Source: Massilia sp. H-1 (GTDB lineage Bacteria; Pseudomonadota; Gammaproteobacteria; Burkholderiales; Burkholderiaceae_D). Taken from it: a DNA stretch of 64,000 nt. The notes under the pieces were generated by a model. That model was not told where the DNA came from and did no database searches. It worked only from the letters and a program-made list of their open reading frames with translations. How positions within the stretch are numbered: the stretch's first letter is position 1; each line of letters starts with the position of its first letter. The position numbers and the translations under genes are program-made. The stretch lies in contig CP087969.1 in assembly GCA_024703915.1 (NCBI GenBank), positions 1,612,001 to 1,676,000 on the forward strand, read 5' to 3'. Positions 1 to 10,466 of the stretch are shown one piece after another.

Positions 1-795
1 ACGCGCATGCGAACCACCGCATCGCTGTCATCGCCGTCGACGACCTCCCATTTGGTGTTGGATTTGGCAAGGATTAGAAAGTGACAGTTGTCCCCACCTG
101 CCGTGACGCCACATAGAATTTCCGAGGAAAAAAAGCCTCGATCGAATATCGTCAGAGAGTTTGACGGAATACTGTTAAGTAACTGTTTCATGTACAGCAT
201 TTCGTTAATGCCGTAGGGCCCAAAAACAGCATCACGGACCAAATGGGTGGGAAGTGCAGTGAGCGTTACGCCACGCACTTGCAGGGTAACTGGCAACGGT
301 GTCGCCCACATAACTTTGTGCACCGAAATGCTCGCGATTGCCCGGCGTGTCATGGGTGCGCAACGTCGTGCCATCCATGGCGAACAGCTGCAGCCCCTTG
401 AAAAGGTACGTCTCCTTATCTTGCTCGCACCAGGCGCTTGCTGATTTTTCGAACAGCCAGCGGACAGGCTCTGCACCGAGCCGTTGGCGGGCCTGGGCAG
501 CGGCGCTCTTGCTCAGAAACCTGACCTGCGCGTCAGGCAATGCCAGCTCAAGGTCATCGAGCACTTCGCTAATCGATTTGTGCCGGTACAACGCCAATGC
601 GACAACCAGCCAAACAACCTGCTGCGCAGGCAGGCGCCGCTGGCGAATACTGGCAGCACCAGTGTAATTGACTGCCTCTTCAATCCATTCGTACGGCAGG
701 TGTTGACCAAGGCGCTCCCAATCCGGGGCCTCGAGCAGATCAGCTACAAAATGAAGGGCATCATCAAACATGGCACGCAGGTTAACAGCATGCAA
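1..795 (-). mobile_element. IS4-family transposase, 3' part beyond window edge
   Basis: DDE transposase of the IS4 type, which cuts and pastes its element. Translation from the ATG at 795 gives an N-terminal helical domain of the transposase-IS4 N-terminal kind, then a DGTTLR stretch carrying the first catalytic Asp near residue 140 and, after a frame change, IFDRGFF carrying the second Asp. The frame changes by one base near position 283 (Ser-Tyr-Pro then Gln-Val-Arg), so the ORF is split as written. The C-terminal part with the third catalytic acid lies beyond base 1. Base composition is lower in GC than the flanking dcw genes, as expected for a mobile element. I did not find a convincing terminal inverted repeat between 796 and 820, so the element boundary is not set. 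It reads in the same direction as ftsZ and begins about 100 bp past the ftsZ stop. Confidence 0.8.
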
Positions 796-810
796 TGACG
801 TTTACAACAC

Positions 811-851
811 TCAAAATGAAAAATGCCGTTCAGTCTTAACTGAACGGCATT
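811..851 (-). terminator. Rho-independent terminator after ftsZ
   Basis: A perfect 13-bp stem (AATGCCGTTCAGT with ACTGAACGGCATT, 822-851) around a 4-base loop. On the minus strand it is followed directly by a T-rich run. It lies about 45 bp past the ftsZ stop and closes the dcw operon. Confidence 0.85.
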
Positions 852-896
852 ACAGGCAAGCCCGGCTTTTCATTCCTGCACGCCGCTGACCGGCGC

Positions 897-2113
897 TCAG
901 TCGGCCTGCTTGCGCAGGAAGGCGGGAATGTCGTAGGTTTCCACGCCATTGCGCTGCATCGCCTGCACCTGCTCCGACGCCTGCTCGCGGCGCCACACGG
1001 CTTACTGCTTCATGCCGTCCAGGCCATGGCCGCCCAGGCCCGACGCGGAACCCATCGCCACGCCCTGCGACTGCGCCATGTCAGGCCGCGCCGGACGCCA
1101 TCATCGGACCGTTGTGGGTACCGGTGCGCAGCATCGGGGTTTGCACCAGCTGCATGTTCTTCTTGGCTTTGCCCAGGCCGGTGGCCACCACGGTCACGCG
1201 GATGTCGTCGCCCATGTTGTCGTCGTAGGCGATGCCTTGTGCGATCGACGCGTCCGGCGCGGCGAAGGCGCACACCGCGGCCATGACTTCCTTGATCTCT
1301 TTACCCTTGAGACCGCGGCTGGCGGTGACGTTGACCAGCACGCCGCGCGCGCCGGACAGGTCGATCCCGTCCAGCAGCGGCGAAGCGACCGCCTGTTCGG
1401 CCGCGATGCGGGCGCGGTCCACGCCGGAAGCGGTGGCGGTGCCCATCATGGCCTTGCCCTGCTCGCCCATGATGGTCTTGACGTCGTTGAAGTCGACGTT
1501 GATGTGACCCGGCACGTTGATGATCTCGGCGATACCGGCCACGGCGTTGTTCAGAACGTCGTCGGCGTGTTTCATCCAGTCGATCATCGATTCGTCTTCG
1601 TAGATCTCTTCCAGTTTTTCATTGAGGATGATGATCAGCGAATCGACGTGCTGCGACAATTCTTCCAGACCCTGCTCGGCGATGTCCATGCACTTCTGGC
1701 CTTCGTACGAGAACGGCTTGGAAACCACGGCCACCGTCAGCGCGCCCATGCCCTTGGCGATTTCGGCGACGATCGGGGCGGCGCCGGTACCGGTGCCGCC
1801 GCCCATGCTTACCACGATGAAGACCATGTGCGCGCCGCGCAGCGAGTCTTCGATGCGGGCCCGCGATTCTTCGGCCAGCTGGCGGCCGACGGTCGGCTTC
1901 ATGCTTAGCGCCCAGGCCCGACTCGCCGATCTGGATGATGTTGTGGGCCGACGAATTCGCCAGCGCCTGCGCATCGGTGTTTGCTGCGATGAACTCAACG
2001 CCGGACACGCCTTTGTTGATCATGTGTTGAACCGCATTGCCACCTGCACCGCCGACGCCGACGACTTTGATGACGGTTCCGAGTGCTGCGTTATCGACCA
2101 TATCAAACTCCAT
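897..2113 (-). CDS. ftsZ: Cell division protein FtsZ
   Basis: Tubulin-like GTPase that forms the Z ring at mid-cell. The ATG at 2113 starts a protein with the nucleotide-binding [10 protein letters not shown] near residue 20, the tubulin signature GGGTGTG near residue 110, and at the very end the conserved peptide [10 protein letters not shown] that binds FtsA and other partners. Length about 400 residues after repair is normal. As written it is broken at three places: GCTTAGC at 1903-1909 where family conservation demands Gly-Ala-Gly (GCCGGC), a one-base excess at 1080-1086, and an in-frame TAA at 1002-1004 inside Met-Lys-Gln-x-Ala-Val. All fit damaged GCCGGC sites, so I do not consider the gene inactive. 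Last gene of the dcw operon, 106 bp after ftsA; the AT-rich gap (2114-2219) may hold an extra ftsZ promoter. Confidence 0.97.
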
Positions 2114-2219
2114 GATGAACTCCTAATCAAAGTGCGGTTTCCAAGCGCCAGGACTCATAGTTGTATGAAACCTGGAGATTGAAAACTGCGGTTTATATAT
2201 AAATAAGTATAAAAAAAGT

Positions 2220-3459
2220 TTAAAAATTACCCAAGAACCATTCCTTCATGCGCTGCCACACCGCCTTTACCGAGCCATCCTGCCTTGTCACGATGTGGCC
2301 CCGCAAATACTGCTTCTTCGCTTCCAGCAGCAGGCCGAGGACAGTCGCGTAACGCGGACTGCGCACGACGTCGGCTAGCTGGCCGCAGGTAATCCGGCGT
2401 GCCAAGGCGCGCTTAAGCTTCAAGAAAATGTCTTCCGCCATTTCGACCATGCCCGGCATGATCGCGGTGCCGCCCGTGAGCACGATGCCCGACGAGAGCA
2501 CGCCCTCGTAGCCGGACTCGCGCACCACCTGGTGCACCATCGCGAACAGCTCTTCGACGCGCGGCTCGATCACGGCCGCCAGCGCCTGGCGCGACAGATT
2601 GCGCGGGCCGCGGTCGCCCAGGCCCGGCACTTCGAGCGACTCGTGCGGATCGGCCAGCACCTGCTTGGCCACGCCTGTAGCGGATCTTGATTTCTTCCGC
2701 TTCCGAGGTCGGCGTGCGCAGTGCCATCGCGATGTCGTTGGTGATCTGGTCGTCGATGGATCGGAATGACCGCCGTGTGGCGGATCGCGCCGTCCGAGAA
2801 CACGGCAATGTCGGTGGTGCCGCCGCCAATGTCGATCAGGACCACGCCCAGTTCTTTTCGTCGGCGGTCAGCACCGCGTCGGCCGAGGCCATCGGCTGCA
2901 AAATCAGGTCCGACACTTCCAGGCCGCAGCGGCGCACGCACTTGACGATGTTCTGCACCGCCGACACGGCGCCGGTGACGATGTGCACGCGCACTTCCAG
3001 GCGGATGCCGCTCATGCCGATCGGCTCGCGCACGTCTTCCTGGCTGTCGACGATGAATTCCTGCGGCACCGTGTGCAAGAGCTGCTGGTCGGTCGGGATG
3101 TTGACGGCCTTGGCGGTCTCGATCACGCGCGCCACGTCGGTGGCGGTGACTTCCTTGTCCTTGATGGCGACCATGCCGCTCGAATTGAAGGAACGGATAT
3201 GGCTGCCCGCGATGCTTAAGCGTAGACGTTGCGGATCTTGCAGTCGGCCATCAGCTCGGCTTCTTCGAGCGCGCGCTGGATCGACTCGACGGTCGCTTCG
3301 ATATTGACGACGACGCCCTTCTTGAGCCCCGCGACTCGTGCTGACCGAGTCCGATGACTTCGTGCTTAGGCCGTCGGACATCACTTCGGCCACCACCGCC
3401 ACCACTTTCGAGGTGCCGATGTCGAGTCCGACGATCAGGTTTTTCGCGTCTTTTGTCAT
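2220..3459 (-). CDS. ftsA: Cell division protein FtsA
   Basis: Actin-like ATPase that tethers FtsZ to the membrane and recruits later divisome proteins. The ATG at 3459 gives MTKDAKNLIVGLDIGTSK, with the phosphate-1 loop GLDIGTSK near residue 12; IAGSHIRSFNSSG and the phosphate-2 loop VLIDIGGGTTDIAVF follow; the C-terminal amphipathic membrane helix (WQRMKEWFLGNF) is intact. Length about 412 codons matches the family. Frame breaks: GCTTAGGC at 3364-3371, a one-base loss near 3335, GCTTAAGC at 3214-3221 (expected Tyr-Ala-Gly-Ile), a one-base loss near 2860, and single-base gains near 2757 and 2678. The first, third and fifth sites are predicted GCCGGC; the others are not. Lies between ftsQ and ftsZ in the dcw operon. 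Confidence 0.96.
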
Positions 3460-3554
3460 TGCGTTCCGCCTACAGTTTCTTTGTTTTGCCGCTGGTTGAA
3501 TGGACTTCTTTTTTACTGCCGCCTTCACAGGCTTGCTTGCATCGCCCGGCACCG

Positions 3555-4297
3555 TCAAGCGATGGCGGTGAGCGCCAGGCCAGCCATTCGGATACCGCAT
3601 GTCGACCGTCTGTATCCCGTCCGGTATCAGCCGCGCCAGCTGGGGATAGATGTTCACCAGGCGGTCGACCCGCGTCTTCAGTGTCGTCTTGTCCGCCTCG
3701 CGCCCCAGCGCCACGCTCATCCCGTTATCGAGTTTGACGGTCCACGCATAGCGGCTCGACAAACTCAGCTTCTCAGGCGCGAGCCTGCAGCGGCGCAAAC
3801 CACGCCCGCAACTGTCCGAACCGCGCCAGCACTTCTTTCTCGCTTCCTTCCGGCCCGCCCAGTTCGGGCAGGGCATGTTCATCGTCCGCTTCGGCCATGT
3901 TGGCGGTGAACACATCGCCCTTGACCGACAGCAGCCGCCCGTCCTCACCCCAGGTGCCGAGCGGCTCGTGCTCCTCGACTTCCACGATCAGCTGGTCGGG
4001 CCACTCGCGCCTGACCGTCGCCCGCCTGACCCAGGGCACCGACTCGAAGGCGGTGCGCACCTGTTCCAGGTTGGTCGTGAAAAATTCCCCCTTGATGCGT
4101 CCGACCACGCCTGCGCGCAAGGTCAGCTTGTTCACGTGCTTTAACTCCATCCCGTACATGCTCTCGACGGTCACCGTGCGCAGGGTGAACATCGGGCGCT
4201 GCGAGACCCACCAGACGCCGGAGCCGATCAACGCCAGCACGACAGCGGCCACCAGGCCACTGGCGCTTGCATTCAAAGCTCGTACGTCATGCCACAT
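3555..4297 (-). CDS. ftsQ: Cell division protein FtsQ
   Basis: Bitopic inner-membrane protein that links early and late divisome parts through FtsB and FtsL. Starting at the ATG at 4297 there is a short cytoplasmic tail, one membrane segment (about residues 13-33, LVAAVVLALIGSGVWWV), a POTRA-type domain beginning MFTLRTVTVESMYGM, and a beta domain with the typical WPDQLIVEVEEHEPLGTWG. Two frame breaks: near 3778 (after APLQARA) and near 3580 (NG-LALTAIA). The stop at 3555-3557 assumes the second repair; if that break is placed differently the tail could run on to about 3472, so the 3' end is uncertain. Starts 9 bases short of the ddlB stop. Confidence 0.9.
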
Positions 4298-4305
4298 TCC
4301 GTCGT

Positions 4306-5274
4306 CTATCCTTGTTTCTTGGTCATCTTGAGACGCGCGGAACCCAAAATCTCGACACACAGGTCTTCATAGCTGATGCCCATCGCCCGCGCCGCCATCG
4401 GCACCAGCGAGTGACTGGTCATTCCCGGCGAGGCATTGGCCTCGATCAGGAACGGCTTGTTGTCGCTCGCGCGCAGCAGGAAGTCGATCCGTCCCCAGCC
4501 TTCGCAGTCGAGCGCGCGGTAGGCTTCCACCGCCAGCCGCGCCATCTCGGCCGCCGTCGCTTCGTCCAGCGGCGCCGGGCAGAAGTACTGCGTATCATCG
4601 GTGAAGTACTTGTTCTGGTAGTCGTAGTTACCGCCCGGAGCGACGATCTCAACGATCGGCAGCGCGCGCGCCCGCACCCTTGCCCAGCATGGCCACGGTA
4701 AACTCGCGGCCGGTGACGAATTCTTCGGCCAGCACCACGTCGTCGAAACCGGCGGCCGTGTCGTAGGCCGCTTTCAGTTCATGCCTACCGCGCTCACCTT
4801 GGTGATGCCGATGGTCGAGCCTTCGTGCGGCGGCTTGACGATCAGCGGCAGGCCCAGTTCGGCCACCACGGCCGCCAGGTCGGTGCTGCCGATCATTTCG
4901 GTGTAGCGCGGGGTCGGCAAGCCTTTTTGCAGCCAGATCATCTTGGTGTAGATCTTGTCCATGCCGATCGCGCACGCCATCACGCCGCTGCCGGTGTAGG
5001 GAATGCCGAGCTGCTCGAGCGCGCCCTGCAGGCTGCCGTCTTCGCCGAAGCGGCCGTGCAGCGCGATGAACACGCGGTCGAATTTTCAGCAGCGGCCAGT
5101 TCGGCGATGCTGCGCTGGCCCGGATCGAAAGCGTGGGCGTCGATGCCCTTGCTCTTCAACGCGGCCAGCACGCCGGTGCCCGACATGATGGATACGTCGC
5201 GTTCCGGCCGAGCTGCCGCCGAACAGGACGCCGACCTTGCCGAATTGGGTAGGATTGAATGCGCTCACGTTCAC
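4306..5274 (-). CDS. ddlB: D-alanine--D-alanine ligase
   Basis: ATP-grasp ligase that makes D-Ala-D-Ala for the peptidoglycan pentapeptide in the cytoplasm. The chosen start is a GTG at 5274 overlapping the murC stop (GTGA), as is common in this operon. The sequence shows the N-terminal [25 protein letters not shown], the [18 protein letters not shown] stretch, then the ATP-grasp [11 protein letters not shown] and the Mg-binding end [18 protein letters not shown]. About 320 residues, normal length. Frame changes occur near 5205, 5087, 4780 and 4675. The 4780 site has an ATG inserted where Gly or Ala is expected, the pattern seen at many damaged sites in this window. Confidence 0.95.
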
Positions 5275-6667
5275 GCTCCCGTATAAGAAGTCAGTTTGGC
5301 CGGTACGCCGCTGATCGAGCTAAGCGCCCATGGTGATGACGACGTCGCCGTCCTGCACCAGGCCCATGATGGTGGACGGCATGTCGGCGATCGCTTCGAC
5401 GAAAATCGGTTCAACCTTGCCGTTCACGCGCAGCGCGTGCGCCAGCGAGCGGCCGTCGGCGGCGCGCACCGGCGCTTCATGCCGGCGGCATACACTTCGG
5501 ACAGCACCAGCACGTCCGGGGTGCCGAGCACCTTGACGAAGTCTTCAGAACAGGTCGCGCGTGCGGCTGTAGCGGTGCGGCTGGAAGGCCAGTACCAGGC
5601 GGCGGCCCGGATAGGCGCCGCGCGCCGCCGCCAGGGTCACTTCGGTTTCCGATCGGGTGGTGCCCGAAATCGTCGACCAGGGTGAAGCTGCCATGCAGCA
5701 GGAATGGCGATGTCGCCGTAGCGCGTGAAGCGCCTACCCCACACCGTGGAATTCGGCCAGGCCGCGCTGGGTGGCGCTGTCCTCGACACCGATCTCACGC
5801 GCGATCGCAATCGCCGAGCAGGCGTTCTGCACATTGTGCAGGCCGGGCTGGTTCAGCACGAAATCGGTATCCGGATAGCCGTCCTGGATCACGGTGAAGT
5901 GCATCTGCAGGCCGATCGCGCGGTTCACGGCGCGCACTTCCGCTTCCTCCGAAAAACCGTAGGTGGTGATCGGCTTGGTCACGTGCGGGATGATGGCGCG
6001 CACGTGGGCGTCGTCCACGCACAGCATCACGCGGCCGTAGAACGGCAGGCGGTGCGTGAAGTTCACGAACGCCTGCTTGAGCTTTTCGAAATCGTGTTCG
6101 TAGGTCTCCATGTGATCGGCATCGATGTTGGTGATGACTTCGATCATGGGCGACAGGTTCAGGAAGGACGCATCCGACTCGTCCGCCTCGGCCACGATGT
6201 ATTCGCCGGTGCCCAGCTTGGCGTTGGCGCCAAGCGCTGTTCAGGCGTCCGCCGATCACGAAGGTCGGGTCGAGGCCGCCCTCGGCCAGCACCGATGCGA
6301 CCAGGCTGGTGGTGGTGGTCTTGCCGTGGGTGCTTAGAACGATGGCGATGCCGCGTTTGAGGCGCATCAGTTCACCGAGCATGATCGCGCGCGGCACGAT
6401 CGGGGTCTTGGCCGCGCGGCGATCACTTCCGGGTTGTCTTCCTTGACCGCGGTCGAGGTGACGACCACGTCGGCGCTTAGCCACGTTGGCGGCGTCGTGC
6501 CCCAGCATGACCTTCGCGCCCAGGCTTTGCAGGCGCTGACTGGCGGCATTGCTGCCCAGGTCGGAGCCGGACACGTTGTAGCCCAGGTTGATCAGCACTT
6601 CGGCGATGCCGCTCATGCCGCTGCCGCCGATGCCGACGAAATGGATGTTCTTGATTTTATGTTTCAT
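5271..6667 (-). CDS. murC: UDP-N-acetylmuramate--L-alanine ligase MurC
   Basis: Adds L-Ala to UDP-MurNAc, the first amino acid step of peptidoglycan precursor synthesis. The ATG at 6667 gives [20 protein letters not shown], the dinucleotide-like N-terminal fold of MurC; the ATP loop [15 protein letters not shown] lies near residue 120; the C-terminus reads [18 protein letters not shown] after repair. About 465 codons, normal. Many frame breaks: 6477, 6420, 6336, 6238, 5735, 5655, 5470 (AT inserted before GCCGGC in Tyr-Ala-Ala-Gly-Glu) and 5319-5325 (GCTAAGC for GCCGGC in Gly-Ala-Gly). Start overlaps the murG stop by 11 bases and the stop overlaps the ddlB GTG start. Confidence 0.95.
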
Positions 6668-7743
6668 GTTTGCCTGCCAGTTGTTCGAGTACGTCCGCGA
6701 TCTCGTTATTCGCGTTGCGCTTGCCGACCGCGAGCGCCGCTTCCGCCATCGTGCGGCACTGCTCGCGCGTGAGCGACTGCAGCAGCGCCGCCATGCGCTG
6801 TGCATTCAATTCCGTCTGCGGCAAATGGATTGCCGCCTGCTGCTGCGCCATCCACTGCGCGTTGTCGCGCTGGTGGCTGGTGGTCGACACGACCAGCGGC
6901 ACCAGTACGCTGGCCACGCTGCTGCCGCCGTCAGTTCCGACACCGTGATCGCTTGTCAAGCGGCAGATCACGATATCGGCCGTGGCATAGGCGCTTAGCC
7001 ATGTCGTCGATGAAGTCGACCACGTCGGCCTTGACACCGGCCGCCGCGTACCCTGCGCGCAGGGCATCGATATTCTTTTTCCCGGACTGGTGTTTCACCA
7101 GCGGCTTAGCTGCCTTCCGGCAGCAGCGCCAGCGCGGCCGGAATGCTCTCGTTGAGCACCTTCGCACCCAGGCTGCCGCCCACCACCAGGATCCGCAGCG
7201 GGCCGGTGCGCTCGCCGAAACGCTGGCACGGCGCAGGCAGGTCGAGGATCTCCTTGCGCACCGGGTTGCCGGTCACTTGCGCCTTGGCGGCCGCCTTGCC
7301 GAAATCGGCCGGGAAGCCGAACAACACCTTCGATGCCATAGAAGTGAGCGTCTTGTTCGATAACAGCAGCGCCGCGTCGGCATTGACCAGCACCAGCGGC
7401 ACGCCGCGCAGGCGCGCCATCAGGCCGCCCGGCACGGTCACGTAGCCGCCCATGCCCAGCACGACGTCCGGCTGGCGGCGGCCGATGTGGCCGAAGCAGG
7501 TAAAGAAGGCGCCCACCAGCTTGAACACGCCGCCGATGCTGTGCGCCAGGCCCTTGCCGCGCATGCCGGAAAACGCGATGGTGTCGATCGCGATGCCCTG
7601 TTTGGGCACGAAATCGACTTCCATCCCGTGCGAGGTGCCGAGCCAGCTCACGTCCCAGCCGCGCGCGCATGGTCTGCGCGATCGCGATGCCGGGGAAGAT
7701 ATGCCCGCCGGTGCTTAGCCGCCATGATCATCAGCTTCTTCAT
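6657..7743 (-). CDS. murG: UDP-GlcNAc:lipid I N-acetylglucosaminyltransferase MurG
   Basis: Peripheral membrane glycosyltransferase that turns lipid I into lipid II. The ATG at 7743 overlaps the ftsW stop (ATGA). The N-terminus [18 protein letters not shown] carries the glycine-rich loop G1; [13 protein letters not shown] and the [15 protein letters not shown] stretch at the C-domain start are clear, followed by QRDNAQ near the UDP-GlcNAc pocket. About 360 residues. Lesions where the family fixes the answer: 7713-7719 (Ala-Ala-Gly-Thr-Gly), 7104-7110 and 6993-6999, each GCTTAGC on the plus strand for GCCGGC; others near 7660, 7336 and 6930. Confidence 0.95.
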
Positions 7744-8954
7744 GGCCGCCCTCCCCGCATCAGGACGCGGTTTTCGTAATCGATGCGCAGCAGGATCGCC
7801 AGGCCGACGCAGTTGATCATCACGCCCGATCCGCCGTAGCTCATCAACGGCAGGGTCAGGCCCTTGGTCGGCAGCAGGCCCAGGTTCACGCCCATGTTGA
7901 TGAAGGTCTGGATGCCGATCCAGATGCCGATGCCCTTGGCCACCAGGCCTAAGCAAAGGTCTGGTCGATGGCAATGGCCTGGCGCCCGATGTCGAAGGCG
8001 CGCTTGACCAGCCAGTAGAACATGGCGATCACCACCAGCACGCTCTACCAGGCCCAGTTCCTCGCCGATCACGGCCATCAGGAAGTCGGTGTGCGCTTCG
8101 GGCAGGTAGTGCAGTTTTTCGACGCTGCTGCCCAGGCCGACGCCAAAAAAACTCGCCGCGCCCGAAAGCGATCAGCGAGTGCGTCAGCTGGTAAGCCTTG
8201 CCCAGTGCATTGTCTTCCTGCCACGGGTCGAGGTAGGCGAACATGCGCGCGGCGGAACGGCGAGAGCCAGATGATGATCCCGAAGATCGTCGCCAGCAGC
8301 GCGCCGATCCCGCCGAACCAGATCGCGTTGATCCCGCCCAGGAACAGAATGCCCATCGCGATGCAGACGATCACGCCGAAGGCGCCCAGGTCGGGCTCCA
8401 TCAGCAGCAGCAGGCCCACCAGGCCGATCGCGCTTAGCCATCGGCAGGAAGCCCTTGGTCAGCTTGTGCATGTATTCCTGCTTGCGCACCGTGTAGTCGG
8501 CCGCGTACAGCACGGCGGCGATCTTCATCACTTCCGACGGCTGCAGGTTGAACACGCGCAGATTGAGCCAGCGCTGGGCGCCGTTGACCGAGAAGCCGAT
8601 ACCGGGAATGAACACCAGCAGCAGCATGACCAGGCTGCCCACGAACAGCACCGAAGCCCAGCGCTGCCAGACTTCGATCTTGACGCGGAACACGAACAGC
8701 CCCGCCATCAGCGCGGCGGCGATGAAGATCGCCTGGCGCTGCAGGAAGTGGGTGTGCTTGTAATTGGCGTACTTGGGCGAATCGGGCAAGGCGATCGAGG
8801 CCGAGTAGACCATCACCATCCCGAACAGCATCAGCAACAGGGTGACCCAGACCAGCGGCTGGTCGTATTCCATCATTTTCGAGGCGCGTGCGCGGCTGCT
8901 CGTCAAAGCATCCTTGGACGATCCCGAGAATTTGAATGGAAGCTGGAGACCCAT
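7740..8954 (-). CDS. ftsW: Lipid II polymerase FtsW (SEDS family)
   Basis: Polytopic membrane glycosyltransferase that polymerises septal peptidoglycan together with FtsI. ATG at 8954 overlaps the murD stop (TGATG). About ten hydrophobic segments are visible, starting [24 protein letters not shown] hallmarks include [20 protein letters not shown] and, near the end, [16 protein letters not shown]. About 400 residues. Frame breaks near 8436, 8262, 8155, 8043 (Gly-Leu-Val-Gly-Val, a GTCGGC context rather than GCCGGC) and 7949. Confidence 0.95.
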
Positions 8955-10463
8955 CAAAGATCCTGTCCCTTCGCCAGTGCCAGTTCACGCACCGCATCGC
9001 AGAACACCTGCGCGCGGTGGGCGTAGTTGGTAAACATGTCCAGGCTCGCACAGGCGGGCGAGAGCAGCACGGCGTCGCCCGCACGGGCCAGGCCCGCTGC
9101 CCGCTGCACCGCTTCCGGCAGCGTGGCGCAGTCGAACATGTCGACCCCGGCCGGCTCGATGGCGGCGCGCAGCTTGGGCGCGTCGCGCCCGATCAGCACG
9201 ATCGCGCGCACATAGCGCGAGCACGGCTCGGCCAAGGGGTCGAAATCCTGGCCCTTGCCGTCGCCATGCCGCATGATCAGCACGATTTTCTGGTGTTCGC
9301 CGCCGAAGGCCTTGCCCAGGCCGTTCAGGGCCGCGACGGTGGCGCCCACGTTGGTGCCCTTGCTGTCGTCGTAGTAATCGATGGCGTCGATGGAAGCGAC
9401 CAGTTCGACCCGGTGCGGCTCGCCCTTGTACTCGCGCAGGCCGTGCAGCAGCGGCGCGAACGGCAGGCCGATGGCGCGGCACAGGGCCAGCGCGGCCAGC
9501 GCGTTGGACGCGTTGTGCAGGCCGCGGATGTGCAGCGCGTCGGCCTAAGCATCAGGCGGTTGATCGTGCACGGGACCACTTCGGCCGCTTCATTTTTCTT
9601 ACGCTTCTTTTCGCTCTCTTCGCCCGCCACGGCCACGGTCAGCCACAGCACGCCGCGCTCGTTCTGCAGGCCGAAGCAGTCCGCTTCCTTCGGCTCGTTG
9701 GTGCCGAAGGTGATGGTCTGGCTCATCGCCGAATCCATTTTCATGACCTGGGCGTCGTCGCGGTTGAGCACGCGCACGGTGTCGGCGCCGAAGATGCGGG
9801 CCTTGTCAAGCGCGTAGGCGGCCATGTCGCCGTGCCAGTCCAGGTGATCCTGGGTCAGGTTCAGTACCGTGGCGGCGTCGGCGTTCAGGCTGAAGGTCGC
9901 ATGCAGCTGGAAGCTCGACAACTCGAGGATCCAGGCTTGCGGCAAGGTGTCGTTTTCCATCACCTCGCGCAGCACGTCGAGCGCGGCCGGGCTGATATTG
10001 CCCGCCACGCGCGTCGTCAGGCCGGCAAGCGCTGGCACAGCAGGCCGGTCAGGCTGGTGACGGTGGTCTTGCCGTTGGTGCCGGTGATCGCGATGACTTT
10101 CGGCGCGTAGCCCCGCTCTTGCCTGAGTGCGGCCAGGGCCTGGGCGAACAGTTCGATCTCGCCCCACACGGGGATGGCGCGTTCGGCGGCGGCCTAAGCA
10201 GGATGGCGGCCAGTTCTGCGCGCCTTAAGCATCAGGCCGGGGCTGACGGCGACAAAGTCGATCTCATCGAGCAGCGCCGCATTCAGGTCGCCGCCCACAA
10301 ATTGCGCCGTCGGGACCGAGTCGCGCAGCGCAGGCAGGCGCGCCGGTTCCCGGACGCGTGTCGGCCACGCACGCACGCGCCCGCAACGGGCCAGCCATTG
10401 CGCCATCGCGAGCCCGGATTCGCCGAGCCCCAGTACCAGTGCGTGTTTGCCGTCGTAGTTCAT
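8954..10463 (-). CDS. murD: UDP-N-acetylmuramoylalanine--D-glutamate ligase MurD
   Basis: Adds D-Glu to UDP-MurNAc-L-Ala. ATG at 10463 gives [20 protein letters not shown]. After repair the ATP loop GTNGKTT sits near 10070-10090, followed by [19 protein letters not shown], the central [12 protein letters not shown] motif and the C-terminal [15 protein letters not shown]. About 500 residues. Breaks include 10226, 10194, 10026-10033 (TT inserted before an intact GCCGGC), 9545 and about 9350. An intact GCCGGC at 9150-9155 shows that not every copy of the hexamer is affected. Confidence 0.94.
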
Positions 10464-10466
10464 CTG

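Noticed and set aside
796..860. The 822-851 palindrome as the inverted-repeat end of the IS element
   Set aside because: It is a hairpin with a T-run on the ftsZ side and lies 45 bp after the ftsZ stop, so terminator is the better reading; no matching repeat for the other IS end is available in the window.
949..1908. Long plus-strand reading frame of 319 codons
   Set aside because: It is antisense to ftsZ, has a His/Asp/Arg-biased composition typical of the shadow frame of a high-GC gene, and matches no family.
8022..9026. 334-codon plus-strand reading frame
   Set aside because: Opposite ftsW and murD, with low-complexity composition; no ribosome binding site or family.
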